A stretch of 64,000 nt of DNA from GCA-2746795 sp963747345 (GTDB taxonomy: Bacteria > Chloroflexota > Anaerolineae > Promineifilales > Promineifilaceae), in the NCBI GenBank assembly GCA_963747345.1, contig CAVVFA010000035.1, forward strand, positions 62,001 through 126,000. Direction: 5' to 3'. This document shows positions 9,274 through 17,303 of this stretch, piece after piece. The first letter of the stretch is position 1; each line of letters starts with the position of its first letter. Under the pieces are notes generated by a model, which had not been told where the DNA came from, searched no databases, and worked only from the letters and a program-made list of their open reading frames with translations. The position numbers and the translations under genes are program-made.

Positions 9274-10696
9274 TTATGTATCTTGCTTTAATTTCGCTTG
9301 TTTATAGGCCGCTAACGTGAGCGGACGGGTTAACTTTCTGTTGATGATGGGGGCGGGATAGTCGCGCCCCAGTTGGAAGCCGAGGCGTTGGGCTTCGAGC
9401 GGCGGCATGGCCGCTGGTTCATGGATGTAGGCATCGGGAATGTTGTCGAGTTCGGGCAGCCAGTGGCGAATGTAATTACCTTTGGGATCAAACTTTTCGC
9501 CCTGGGTGGTGGGGTTGAAGATGCGGAAGTAGGGGGCGGCGTCGGTACCTGTGCCAGCCGTCCACTGCCAGCCGCCGTTGTTGGCGGCGGGATCGCCATC
9601 GACCAGATGCTGCATGAAGTGGCGTTCGCCCCAGCGCCAGTCGATGAGCAGATCTTTGACGAGGAAGGAGGCAACGATCATGCGGGCGCGGTTGTGCATC
9701 CAGCCGATGGTGTGTAGTTGGCGCATGGCGGCGTCGATAATGGGGAATCCAGAACGGCCGTTTTGCCATGCTTCAAAGTCTTCTTGATTGTTGCGCCAGG
9801 GAATGGTATCGTATTCTGGGCGGAAATTGCCGTCGCAAGACGTGCGGAAAGTGGTAAAGAATGTGGCTATAAAATTCGCGCCAGATGAGTTCGTTGAGCC
9901 ATGCCTGGGTTCCTTGCTGTGCAGCTTTATCAGGGGTGGCGCGGCAGGCGGCACGGGCGGCAACAACCGCTTGTTTGGCTGAAATCATGCCAAAGCGGAA
10001 GTAAGGTGAAAGTTGAGAGGTTCCCATTGTGTCTACCATATTGCGCCCATCTGCATAATGGTAAATCGGTGCATCGTCCCCGTCAATGAACTGGCGTAGA
10101 CGGCGTTGGGCTTCTGCTTCACCTGGGATGAAGGGAACGGCCGTTGGTAACGGTTTTGACAGGGTAAGTGAGGTCAGGTTGGGTGGTGTGTTGATGGTTT
10201 CCGGTGCGGGTAGGATGGCTGATGGGTGGGGAAACGGCCGTTCTAGCCACTGCTTGCTGAATGGGGTGAAAACGGTATAGGGGCTGCCATCTTTCTTATA
10301 AATGGTGTCAGGATGGTGGATGATGACGCCGGGAACCAGCGTCAACGGCAGTTGCTCGCCGATGGCTTTGTCGCGGCGCAGGGCGAAAGGAGTGAAATCT
10401 TCTTCAGCGAAAATGGCCTGTGCGCCAGTTTCCAGCATGAGAGTCGCTAGTTCTGAATGCGGATTGCCTTCACGCAGCACTAAATAGCTGTTCCGTTTGT
10501 GCAAATCAGCATTAAGCTGCCGTAATCCCGCAAACAAGAAAGCGAGTCGTTTTTCGCCTAAATTGTGTGAATTCAGGATTGCGGGGTCGAAAATAAAAAC
10601 GGGAATGACGTTTTTCGCAGTTTGTAGCGCTGTCGTTAGGGCTTCGTTGTCTGTCAGGCGCAGGTCGCGCCGTATCCACCAGATTGCTGTGTTCAT
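9274..10696 (-). CDS. phr: Class I CPD photolyase, frameshifted
   Basis: FAD-dependent deoxyribodipyrimidine photolyase that repairs UV pyrimidine dimers with blue light. The N-terminal alpha/beta antenna domain begins AIWWIRRDLRLTDNEAL; the FAD domain shows TSQLSPYFRFG and WLNELIWREFYSH. A one-base shift near 9830 moves to the next frame, which carries FPIIDAAMRQL, GWMHNRARMIVASFLVKDLL, the GGWQW tryptophan region and PYFRIFNP. The reconstructed length of about 474 aa is normal. It lies between crtI and litR, as in the Thermus light-response cluster. FolE2 nearby could supply a pterin or folate antenna (inference). Confidence 0.85.
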
Positions 10697-10772
10697 TGTT
10701 TTTATCTACAGATTGTCACTCTTTGAGTGTTGCAGATTTTATTTCTGTCTTCTGCTTTTATTTTTCTGCCTT

Positions 10773-10994
10773 AGGTAAACCACAACAAGTTCTTAAAATT
10801 ACCAATACGCAAAATTGTGGTTTCCTTCAAGGAAAAGCGGGGTTTGCACAATTTTATTTTCAAAAACTTTCCCGCTTTTACCTAGGTAAACCACAACAAG
10901 TTCTTAAAATTACCAACACGCAAAATTGTGGTTTCCTTCAAGGAAAAGCGGGTTTTGCACAATTTTATTTCCAAAAACTTTCCCGCTTTTACCT
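10773..10994. repeat. Two tandem copies of a 111-bp hairpin-forming repeat
   Basis: Copies at 10773-10883 and 10884-10994 differ at only a few positions. Each begins AGGTAAACCACAACAAG and ends CCCGCTTTTACCT, so the ends are inverted (AGGTAAA/TTTACCT). An internal stem AAAAGCGGG/CCCGCTTTT flanks a loop. The second copy supplies the litR stop codon. A full-length relative lies inverted at 56834-56905 and a partial copy at 22354-22390, making a small dispersed family, MITE- or REP-like. Confidence 0.75.
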
Positions 10995-12352
10995 ATCTTG
11001 TGCGATGCTGTCCAGCCATTGTGCGATGAGTGTGCCGCTGCCGTTTAAGACTTTCTTGGCAGCTTTATGGTAGGCGACAAGATAGGTTGCCAGATGGTCG
11101 GCGGGCATGTGGTAGTTGAGCATCAATTTTTCTGTCCAGGAGATTTCTTCACTGAGCAGGGAGACGTTGCCCAGGGTGAGGGCGGCGGTGATGTCTTTTG
11201 CCAGATGCAGGTTGGCGTTGGTCAGTTCTTCGTAGGGGATGTTGGCGTGTTGCAGGGTGTGCCACACTTCTGCTTCGAGTTCCGCTTGGTGTTGGCGGAA
11301 ATAGTGCAAGGTGTCGCTGTATTCCTGGGCAACGGGAGTAATGGGGGGAGAAACGGCCGTTTTGATAACAATGTGCCTATTTGGGAAACGGCCGTGTCTA
11401 ATGTTTGCCCCAGAAAATGCCCGGCGATGCGTTCTTGCAGGGCGGGAGTTTGATTAAAAATGCGTCCACCATACGCCAGCATAATGCGTTCTGACTGTAA
11501 AAACTCTGCAACTTCATAAAGGGAAGCGGCCGTGTGTAGCTGCTGCGCCGTCATGATGATGAGGTCTGGTTTGGCGGTAGCGATGGTATTTTCCAAATAG
11601 TCGCGTGGTACGTTTGCCCCCAGGTAAATCGTCTCCCAGCCTTGATAGCGCAGCATAAGGGTGAGGAAGAGAGGCGCAAAAACGTGATGTTCATCGGCGG
11701 GGCAAGCTACAATGATTTTGCCCGGTCTATGGGGCATTGGCGCGGCGGAAACCAGGGTATTGAGACGGCGCATGGCTAAGGCCGAGGCAAAATGTTCTTG
11801 CTGCACAGTCGCTTGATTCAAATACCAGAGTTCGCCAATGTGAGCGAGTCCTTTTTGCAGCAATTCGAGGACAACCATTTGAGCCGGGTAGAGGGCAAAG
11901 GCTTGCGTTAGCATCGCTTCTGCAGCCATTTCATTAAACTGTAGACAGGCATCAACCCATGCATTTCTTAAATCTTGTACAGTAGAACCGGACAAGTTAT
12001 TGACATGCGAAGGTACTATGGTACTATGACCTTGCGTTGAATGAGTACCGAGGGGAGAGGGTATTGAATCGCTAAGCGGATTTTGCCCAGTTTCCTCTAA
12101 ATTTCGCCATAACTTCACGGCTCGACTAATACTCAGTCCTTCTTCTTGCCGCACCATCAACCATTTAATGACGGCAATATCGTAATCGGAATAGAGACGA
12201 TGCTTTCCTGTTGTTCGTTGTGGTTCTGGTAATCCATACCGTCGCTCCCAGGCCCGTAATGTGTCAGGCTTGATGCTTGTTTCCTGGACTACGACCTTTA
12301 AATTGTATGCCGGTTCTGTATTTGGTGTCATAGTCATTACCTTGTGGTTCAT
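10989..12352 (-). CDS. litR: LitR/CarH-type MerR regulator with B12-binding photoreceptor domain, frameshifted
   Basis: Light-dependent repressor class that binds adenosylcobalamin. A MerR winged helix occupies residues 10-70 (IKPDTLRAWERRYGLPEPQR). The B12-binding helical bundle shows the CarH signature W176-x9-E186-H187. The Rossmann part carries E221-x-H223-x-x-A, the ExHxxG lower-ligand motif with Ala for the final Gly. Near 11365 the frame slips beside two AACGGCCGT palindromes. The neighbouring frame (YFRQHQAELEAEVWHTL) completes an extra helical C-terminal region to the TAA at 10989. Start at 12352 has AAGGA nine bases upstream. In Thermus and Myxococcus such proteins repress carotenogenesis in the dark. 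Confidence 0.85.
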
Positions 12353-12426
12353 TTTTTTTGTAATCCTTATTCCATTTTGGGTAAACCGTTTGTGGATTAC
12401 AGCTCCCGGTTTACGACTTAAAAATG

Positions 12427-12455
12427 AGGATAACATGAAATTCTCGATTTGTCAA
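12427..12455 (-). promoter_or_regulatory. Sigma-70 promoter of litR
   Basis: On the minus strand TTGACA (12450-12455), a 17-bp spacer and TATCCT (12427-12432), about 75 bp before the litR start. Its -35 box lies in the left arm of an inverted repeat shared with the crtB promoter. Confidence 0.6.
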
Positions 12456-12482
12456 GATATTGCACAGAAAATAGTTGACAAA
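12448..12482. promoter_or_regulatory. Inverted repeat spanning both -35 boxes, candidate LitR operator
   Basis: Perfect 8-bp arms TTTGTCAA (12448-12455) and TTGACAAA (12475-12482) separated by 19 bp. Each arm contains the -35 box of one of the divergent litR and crtB promoters, so a repressor bound here would block both. Assignment to LitR is inferred from position. Confidence 0.5.
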
Positions 12483-12503
12483 ACCATTTCAATTTGATAC
12501 ACT
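12475..12503 (+). promoter_or_regulatory. Sigma-70 promoter of crtB
   Basis: TTGACA (12475-12480), exactly 17 bp, then TACACT (12498-12503). It gives a leader of about 110 nt before crtB. This consensus-grade -35 is typical of promoters held off by a repressor. Confidence 0.65.
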
Positions 12504-12619
12504 GCTACTATTGTTAGCAAAGACCTGACCGAGTTATCAACGAAATGGTCTTTTGATAATAAGCAGTAAGGCTAAGAGTCTTGAGATTAAGTCGTAAAAA
12601 AACGCGAGGAGAAACGGTC

Positions 12620-13561
12620 ATGGTGGCACAGACAAGAACTTGGGAAAATCAATTACTTTCATTAGCAGGGGAAGCTTGGCAGATGGGAACGGCCGTTTCC
12701 GCCGAACCAATCGCTGAAGATAAATTGCTCAAAGACGCCTACGCTCGTTGCGAAGAAATCACCTCAGAACACAGCCGTTCCTTTTATATGGCGTCTAGTT
12801 TGTTGCCAGAGGAAAAACGGCAGGCAGTCAGGGCTTTATATGCTTTCTGCCGCATCACCGATGACATTGTGGATAATCCAGAGGGAAATGTTGAAGCGAA
12901 CTTGAGCCTGTGGCATCGTCACGCTTTTTCAAACACACCACCAAAGGATGATTTAGTCGCTGTCGCTTGGGCCGATGCGCGGCAGCGGTATCAAATTCCC
13001 GGGCGTTATGCTGAACAATTGATTGAAGGCGTTTCCCGCGATTTGCATCAAGACCGGTATGAAACCTTTAACGATTTAGCCACCTATAGCTATGGCGTGG
13101 CTTCGACGGTGGGTCTGATGAGCATGCACATCATCGGCTTTACCAATCCAGATGCCATTTCTTACGCCATCAAACTAGGGCTGGCCTTGCAAATGACCAA
13201 TATCCTGCGGGATGTAGGTGAAGATTGGCAGCGCGGCCGCCTCTATTTGCCCAGCGAAGAGTTGCAAGCGTTTGGCCTGACGGAAGATGACATTGCGGCG
13301 GGCGTTGTCACGGAAAAATGGCGCGAATTCATGCGCTTCCAAATTGAACATACTCGCCAATTGTATGAAGAGTCCTGGACGGGCATTATGATGCTGCACA
13401 AAGACGGCCGTTTTGCCATTGCCGCTGCCGCTGGTTTATATCGTGGCATTTTGGACAGCATTGAGGCGAATGATTACGACGTCTTTAATCATCGTGCCCA
13501 TGTCGGCACCTGGGGCAAATTACGCTTGCTGCCAAATTTATGGTGGCAGAGCCGACATTAA
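12620..13561 (+). CDS. crtB: Phytoene synthase
   Basis: Condenses two geranylgeranyl diphosphates to phytoene, the first committed carotenoid step. The 313-aa form starts at the ATG at 12620 with a strong RBS (GAGGAG); an upstream in-frame start at 12581 lacks one. The two Mg-diphosphate motifs are visible: DDIVD at residues 81-85 and DVGED in LRDVGEDWQRGRLYLP. The family signature YGVASTVGLM is also present. It is divergent from litR and followed by folE2. No GGPP synthase (crtE) is present in the window. Confidence 0.93.
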   Translation: MVAQTRTWENQLLSLAGEAWQMGTAVSAEPIAEDKLLKDAYARCEEITSEHSRSFYMASSLLPEEKRQAVRALYAFCRITDDIVDNPEGNVEANLSLWHRHAFSNTPPKDDLVAVAWADARQRYQIPGRYAEQLIEGVSRDLHQDRYETFNDLATYSYGVASTVGLMSMHIIGFTNPDAISYAIKLGLALQMTNILRDVGEDWQRGRLYLPSEELQAFGLTEDDIAAGVVTEKWREFMRFQIEHTRQLYEESWTGIMMLHKDGRFAIAAAAGLYRGILDSIEANDYDVFNHRAHVGTWGKLRLLPNLWWQSRH

Positions 13562-13662
13562 TAATTTCTCATAACTTACCCTGAAATAATAAATATATGC
13601 GTAAGTAAACGTGCAGTGATTTCGTCTAAACTGTTACGACTATCGCTGCACACTTATCGTTA

Positions 13663-13687
13663 CATCTTTTCTGCCAAGGGAAAAGAT
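13663..13687 (+). other. Hairpin in the folE2 leader
   Basis: ATCTTTTC and GAAAAGAT pair around a 9-nt loop about 30 bp before folE2. A looser inverted repeat (GTGCAGTGAT/ATCGCTGCAC) lies upstream at about 13610-13651. No known folate riboswitch consensus was recognised. The 155-bp crtB-folE2 gap holds nothing else. Confidence 0.35.
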
Positions 13688-13716
13688 CGAACACTTCTCA
13701 ATATAGGAGACAAATT

Positions 13717-14793
13717 ATGTACAAGCCAATGAATGGTTACGCACCGGTTGTTAATGGAAACGGCCGTTATACCAATAGAAATAGTCACAAAAATGGTAAT
13801 GGCGCCATCGTGGAACTTGACATCAAAGAACTGAATCCAGAAACGGTGGCCGAAACCCGCCTCGTTAAAGATTTACAGCAGCACTATGATGGCGAGTTTA
13901 TGGTAACGCCACTATACAAAAAATCTTTGCCCGACATGCAAAACACCGATGATAATCGAGGCTCAAATGTTGCTATTCAGCACGTCGGCATCCACAACTT
14001 CAAAATCCCAATGGAGATTGTGACGCGAGCGGGTGATACCTTACAAGTTCATTGTTCCGTCACCGGTACGGTATCGTTGGATGCGTATAAAAAAGGCATC
14101 AACATGAGCCGCATCATGCGCACCTTCTACGACGAATACAGTGACAGCGAACTCAATCCAGTGACCTTGCAGAATATCGTACGCAGTTACTTGGAAAACC
14201 TGGAAAGTTCCTCGGCTCGGATTGCCATCGCCTTTGATTATCCACTCATACAACACAGCTTGCGTAGTGGACTGTCTGGGTATCAATACTATCCTGTAGT
14301 TCTGGAAACCGTCGTCACGCCGGAAAAGGGCGTGCGCCAGTTCGTCCATTTGGATTTTGTGTACTCTTCTGCTTGCCCGTGCAGCTACGAGTTGAGTGTT
14401 CATGCCAACTTGATGCGGGGCGTCGCCGCTGTGCCGCACAGTCAGCGCTCTGTTGCCAAAATTTCTGTGGAGCATGACGGTGATCTGTTTATCGAAGATG
14501 TGGTTGATATTGCCCGTGATACCCTGAAAACGGAGACCCAGGTCATCGTCAAGCGCGAAGATGAGCAGGCATTTGCTGAGCTAAATGCGGCCAATCTCAA
14601 GTTTGTCGAAGATGCCGTCCGTTTGCTCTACGAAGGGCTGGACAGTGAAGAACGTATCAAAGATTTCCGCGTGTTTGCCGCGCACAAAGAATCCTTGCAT
14701 TCGCACGATGCCATCAGCGTGATTATAAAAGGGGTTGAGGGTGGTTATGATGCTTATCTGGAACCATTTACTTACCGAGCCGTCGCCACCTAA
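13717..14793 (+). CDS. folE2: GTP cyclohydrolase FolE2 (GCYH-IB)
   Basis: Makes 7,8-dihydroneopterin triphosphate from GTP, the first step of folate and pterin synthesis. At 358 aa it is longer than usual because of a low-complexity N-terminal extension (roughly residues 1-45). The core shows the FolE2 signature SACPCSYEL with the catalytic Cys, the substrate-binding HANLMRGVAAVPHSQRS and the C-terminal HKESLHSHDA. The RBS (AGGAGA) is well placed. Next to crtB and the photolyase it may serve folate antenna supply, as folE-type genes do in some LitR clusters; that link is inference. Confidence 0.9.
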   Translation: MYKPMNGYAPVVNGNGRYTNRNSHKNGNGAIVELDIKELNPETVAETRLVKDLQQHYDGEFMVTPLYKKSLPDMQNTDDNRGSNVAIQHVGIHNFKIPMEIVTRAGDTLQVHCSVTGTVSLDAYKKGINMSRIMRTFYDEYSDSELNPVTLQNIVRSYLENLESSSARIAIAFDYPLIQHSLRSGLSGYQYYPVVLETVVTPEKGVRQFVHLDFVYSSACPCSYELSVHANLMRGVAAVPHSQRSVAKISVEHDGDLFIEDVVDIARDTLKTETQVIVKREDEQAFAELNAANLKFVEDAVRLLYEGLDSEERIKDFRVFAAHKESLHSHDAISVIIKGVEGGYDAYLEPFTYRAVAT

Positions 14794-14794
14794 A

Positions 14795-14847
14795 GTTTGT
14801 AGTAATCGCTTTAGCGATTACTGACGGCTAAAGCCGCCACTACGAAC
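14795..14847. repeat. TTTAGC palindromic repeat pair
   Basis: Two nested palindromes, AGTAATCGCTTTAGCGATTACT and CGGCTAAAGCCG, enclosed by GTTTGTAGT and ACTACGAAC. This looks like a dispersed intergenic repeat and lies directly after the folE2 stop. Confidence 0.5.
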
Positions 14848-14918
14848 TTGAAAGTCCCCTCAGTGGAAGGTGAAGGGTATCCTCCCCACTATTTAGACCC
14901 TTCATCTTCCTTCTTTTC

Positions 14919-14981
14919 AACCGCAAGGATTGCGGAGGACGCGGAGAAAAATCTGCGTTTTCCGTGTCTTGCGGTTTTTTT
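14919..14981 (+). terminator. Terminator-like hairpin with T-run
   Basis: AACCGCAAG pairs with CTTGCGGTT and is followed by a T-run. Inside lie the words GGACGCGGAGAAAAATCTGCG and TTTTCCGTGTC. Related words appear near 3087-3128 and 56757-56827. It likely ends the crtB-folE2 transcript. Confidence 0.55.
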
Positions 14982-15021
14982 GTTTCTGGGATAGAAAGAA
15001 GTAAGAACCTTGGAGGGTGAG

Positions 15022-15459
15022 ATGTTTACGGAAGAAATCGAAAAATATTTGGATGAAATGACCATTCCCCTGCGTTTGTCTTGTGTGACTGATTCTGGGT
15101 GGCCGGTGGTGCTTTCGCTGTGGTATTTGTATGAGGATGGGCATTTTTATTGCGCGACTCAGGCGAGTGCCAAAGTGGTTGGTTATTTGCAGCAAGATTC
15201 AAGGTGTGCGTTTGAGGTGGCGGGTGATCAGCCTCCTTATCGTGGTGTGCGGGGTCAGGCAACGGCCGTTATCCTGCCAGAAAAGGGTCTTGAAATCTTA
15301 AGCCGCTTACTGATTCGCTATTTGGGCGGCACAGACAATCCGTTGGCACAAAAGTTGCTCTCCCGCTCCACACCAGAAGTAGCATTGCGTATCACGCCTG
15401 TCAACCTGACGACTTGGGATTTTGAAAGGCGTATGAAGGATTCGATGCCAGCCCCTTGA
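15022..15459 (+). CDS. Pyridoxamine 5'-phosphate oxidase-like flavin/F420-binding protein
   Basis: A 145-aa split-barrel protein: LRLSCVTDSGWPVVLSLWYL, then GHFYCATQASAKVVGYLQQD and CAFEVAGDQPPYRGVRG. The ATG at 15022 is chosen because GGAGGG precedes it; the in-frame TTG at 15010 would erase that site. This is the PNPOx-like general family. It binds FMN, F420, haem or biliverdin in different members, so the substrate is open. A PadR promoter begins at the very end of this gene. Confidence 0.7.
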   Translation: MFTEEIEKYLDEMTIPLRLSCVTDSGWPVVLSLWYLYEDGHFYCATQASAKVVGYLQQDSRCAFEVAGDQPPYRGVRGQATAVILPEKGLEILSRLLIRYLGGTDNPLAQKLLSRSTPEVALRITPVNLTTWDFERRMKDSMPAP

Positions 15460-15501
15460 CACGCTCACCTAATTCATTTAATATATCTGTAACAGATATA
15501 T
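15456..15501 (+). promoter_or_regulatory. padR promoter overlapped by a perfect palindromic operator
   Basis: TTGACA (15456-15461), 17 bp, TAATAT (15479-15484). A perfect palindrome with 10-bp arms ATATATCTGT/ACAGATATAT and a 1-bp centre spans 15481-15501, covering the -10 box and start site. Its placement is that of a PadR autoregulatory operator. Confidence 0.65.
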
Positions 15502-15531
15502 CCACGAACGATACAATGAAGGTGAAAATTA

Positions 15532-15891
15532 GTGAGTGATAAACAACAACCAGAAGATTTGCTCCCGCTGACTCCGGCCGTTTTCTACATATTGCTGTCA
15601 TTAGCAGATGGTGAACGGCATGGCTACAGCATCATGCAAGAAGTGGGGGAGATAACCAACGAGACTGTGCGTATGGGGCCGGGTACGTTATACGGCTCCA
15701 TCAAGCGCATGTTGGCTGCCAATCTCATCGAAGAAACCGAAGAGCGGCCAGACCCCACATTAGACGACAAGCGGCGACGCTATTACCGGCTCACGCCCTT
15801 TGGACATCGTGTATTAACGCTAGAGGCCGAACGCCTGGCCCAATTGGTGCAGCAAGCACAAGCTCGCCAACTTTTACCAAACTCTGCCTAA
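15532..15891 (+). CDS. PadR-family transcriptional regulator
   Basis: A 119-aa winged-helix repressor: VFYILLSLADGERHGYSIMQ, then GPGTLYGSIKRMLAANLIEE and DDKRRRYYRLTPFGHRVL, all PadR hallmarks. It starts with GTG at 15532 behind AAGGTG. The upstream perfect palindrome over its own promoter indicates autorepression. The next gene begins 3 bp later and is probably cotranscribed. PadR proteins usually sense hydrophobic ligands and control membrane exporters; none is seen here apart from the partner below. Confidence 0.85.
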   Translation: MSDKQQPEDLLPLTPAVFYILLSLADGERHGYSIMQEVGEITNETVRMGPGTLYGSIKRMLAANLIEETEERPDPTLDDKRRRYYRLTPFGHRVLTLEAERLAQLVQQAQARQLLPNSA

Positions 15892-15894
15892 AAT

Positions 15895-16650
15895 GTGATG
15901 AAGATTTCCAAGCTCCTGACCGTTTCTTTCTATTTTTATCGTGTCTGGTTGTGGGCATATCCGGCTGGTTTTCGTCGGGAATATGGCGCTGAAATGGAGA
16001 TGGTTTTTCAAGTTTGCTGTCAGGATGCACTGGCTCGTCTAGGATGGGTTGGTGTGGGGCAGTTATGGTGGCGTACATTATTTGATTTAGTGACGACGAT
16101 ACCCAGAGAACACGGGGAAGAATGGCAGCATATAAAACTGCCCCGCTTGTGGCAAAACCTGATGGAAAGGAGTCGAATTATGCCGTGGAATAGAGCCGTT
16201 GTACCGCATCCTTTTGGCACACGATTGGCACAGATTATCAGCCGTGAACCACTTTATTATGATTTGCTCGTAACCCAGGAACTAACACCGGGCATGACCG
16301 ATGTGGTTGAGAGTTTAGCATTGGAAGGCGATCCAAACTCGCCGGAAATGACACTGGCGTTGTTTCAAGAGTTAGGCGTCGATTTGCCTGAGGTTGAGAT
16401 GGAAAGCTGGCTGGCCGATTTGCGAGCTGTCACGTTGCAGATGAATCGGGTGGCGCCACATGGCTTTGATAATCCCGTGACAGAGCAGTTGATGCAGCGT
16501 GTGTTTGCAGACCCGCAGTTGTATGAGTTGGTGGCAGCTTCGGAGCCGGGATATGGCTTGCTGGATTTGATTGAGTGCCTGGCTTTGGATACTGATTTAG
16601 ATGGCATTGAAGAGGCGCTGATGTTGGTACAGGAGTTAGCAGAAGGATAG
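15895..16650 (+). CDS. PadR-linked protein with permease-prefix-like N-terminus
   Basis: 251 aa. The N-terminus WAYPAGFRREYGAEMEMVF matches the short prefix domain found before MacB/FtsX-type permeases controlled by PadR, but no membrane permease follows. The remainder is soluble, helical and rich in acidic residues, with two similar stretches (LYYDLLVTQELTPGMTDVVE and LYELVAASEPGYGLLDLIE), suggesting an internal duplication. Start is GTG 15895 or ATG 15898. Function unknown; possibly a co-regulator or remnant of an exporter module. Confidence 0.6.
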   Translation: MMKISKLLTVSFYFYRVWLWAYPAGFRREYGAEMEMVFQVCCQDALARLGWVGVGQLWWRTLFDLVTTIPREHGEEWQHIKLPRLWQNLMERSRIMPWNRAVVPHPFGTRLAQIISREPLYYDLLVTQELTPGMTDVVESLALEGDPNSPEMTLALFQELGVDLPEVEMESWLADLRAVTLQMNRVAPHGFDNPVTEQLMQRVFADPQLYELVAASEPGYGLLDLIECLALDTDLDGIEEALMLVQELAEG

Positions 16651-16705
16651 TAAACCGCAACATAATTAATTTTAACGGCATGGTTCATTTCTATGACTAA
16701 TCCAT

Positions 16706-16733
16706 CTTTACAGTAGCCGCGGCTACTGTAAAG
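16706..16733. terminator. 28-bp perfect palindrome
   Basis: Two 14-bp arms (CTTTACAGTAGCCG and its exact complement) meet without a loop and are followed by CTTTTTG. It is likely a bidirectional terminator or a repeat element between the PadR partner and the SnoaL-like gene. Confidence 0.55.
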
Positions 16734-16787
16734 CTTTTTGAACTATGCCATTTTAACAAACCAGCCGACGCTGGCAGGGAGCCAATC

Positions 16788-17210
16788 ATGACAAATTTAG
16801 AGACGAATAAACAAGTGGTGCGGCGTTATTTTGAAGAAGCGATGAATGGGCGCAATGTGGCTGTTTTGGACGAGTTGTTGAGTCCAGAATTCAAGAGTTA
16901 TATGCCTAGTGGCGATTTTGTTAATGCGGAGCAGTACGGGCAAATCTTGGGTATGTCTTTGGCGGCGTTTTCTGATTTGCAGGTGACGATATTGGATCAG
17001 ATTGCAGAGGCAGACAAAGTGGTGACCCATTGGCAGGCCAGAGGGACGCAGACTGGTGCATTTGTTGGGGTGCCTGCTACCGGCAAAGAAGTGGTTGTGA
17101 CTGCCATGCATATTCATCGATTGGAAAACGGCCGTTTCCTGGAGCATTGGGAAGAGTTTGATATGTTTGGTGTCTTGCGTCAGTTGGGAGCCATTCCTCA
17201 GCCTGCGTAA
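16788..17210 (+). CDS. SnoaL-like polyketide cyclase/ester cyclase family protein
   Basis: 140 aa with the alpha+beta-barrel SnoaL pattern: VVRRYFEEAMNGRNVAVLDE, then a middle VVTHWQARGTQTGAFVGVP and the C-terminal RLENGRFLEHWEEFD. These small NTF2-fold proteins act on diverse substrates, and most bacterial members are uncharacterised. It stands alone between two palindromic elements, so no pathway can be assigned. Confidence 0.75.
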   Translation: MTNLETNKQVVRRYFEEAMNGRNVAVLDELLSPEFKSYMPSGDFVNAEQYGQILGMSLAAFSDLQVTILDQIAEADKVVTHWQARGTQTGAFVGVPATGKEVVVTAMHIHRLENGRFLEHWEEFDMFGVLRQLGAIPQPA

Positions 17211-17243
17211 ACATCTGAGCTTTCCTAAAGTCAATCGAATATC

Positions 17244-17301
17244 CTCTCCTCAATTTCAGACTTTGCGGTATAGTCAAAGAAAAGCGAGAAATTGAGGAGA
17301 G
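17244..17301 (+). promoter_or_regulatory. Inverted repeat that would sequester the transporter's Shine-Dalgarno
   Basis: Perfect 14-bp arms CTCTCCTCAATTTC (17244-17257) and GAAATTGAGGAGAG (17288-17301) with a 30-nt loop. The right arm contains the only RBS (GAGGAG) of the gene starting at 17304. If the left arm is transcribed, translation initiation would be occluded, giving a possible RNA switch. Confidence 0.5.
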
Positions 17302-17303
17302 CG

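Noticed and set aside
10773..10994. CRISPR-like array
   Set aside because: Only two long, contiguous units with no spacers between them and no cas genes.
10684..11073. A plus-strand reading frame with two copies of a GKPQQVLKITNTQNCGF-type segment
   Set aside because: It is only a translation of the 111-bp tandem DNA repeat; there is no RBS or family resemblance, and it overlaps the litR end on the other strand.
13562..13716. Folate (THF) riboswitch upstream of folE2
   Set aside because: There are hairpins, but I could not match the conserved core of known THF riboswitch classes.
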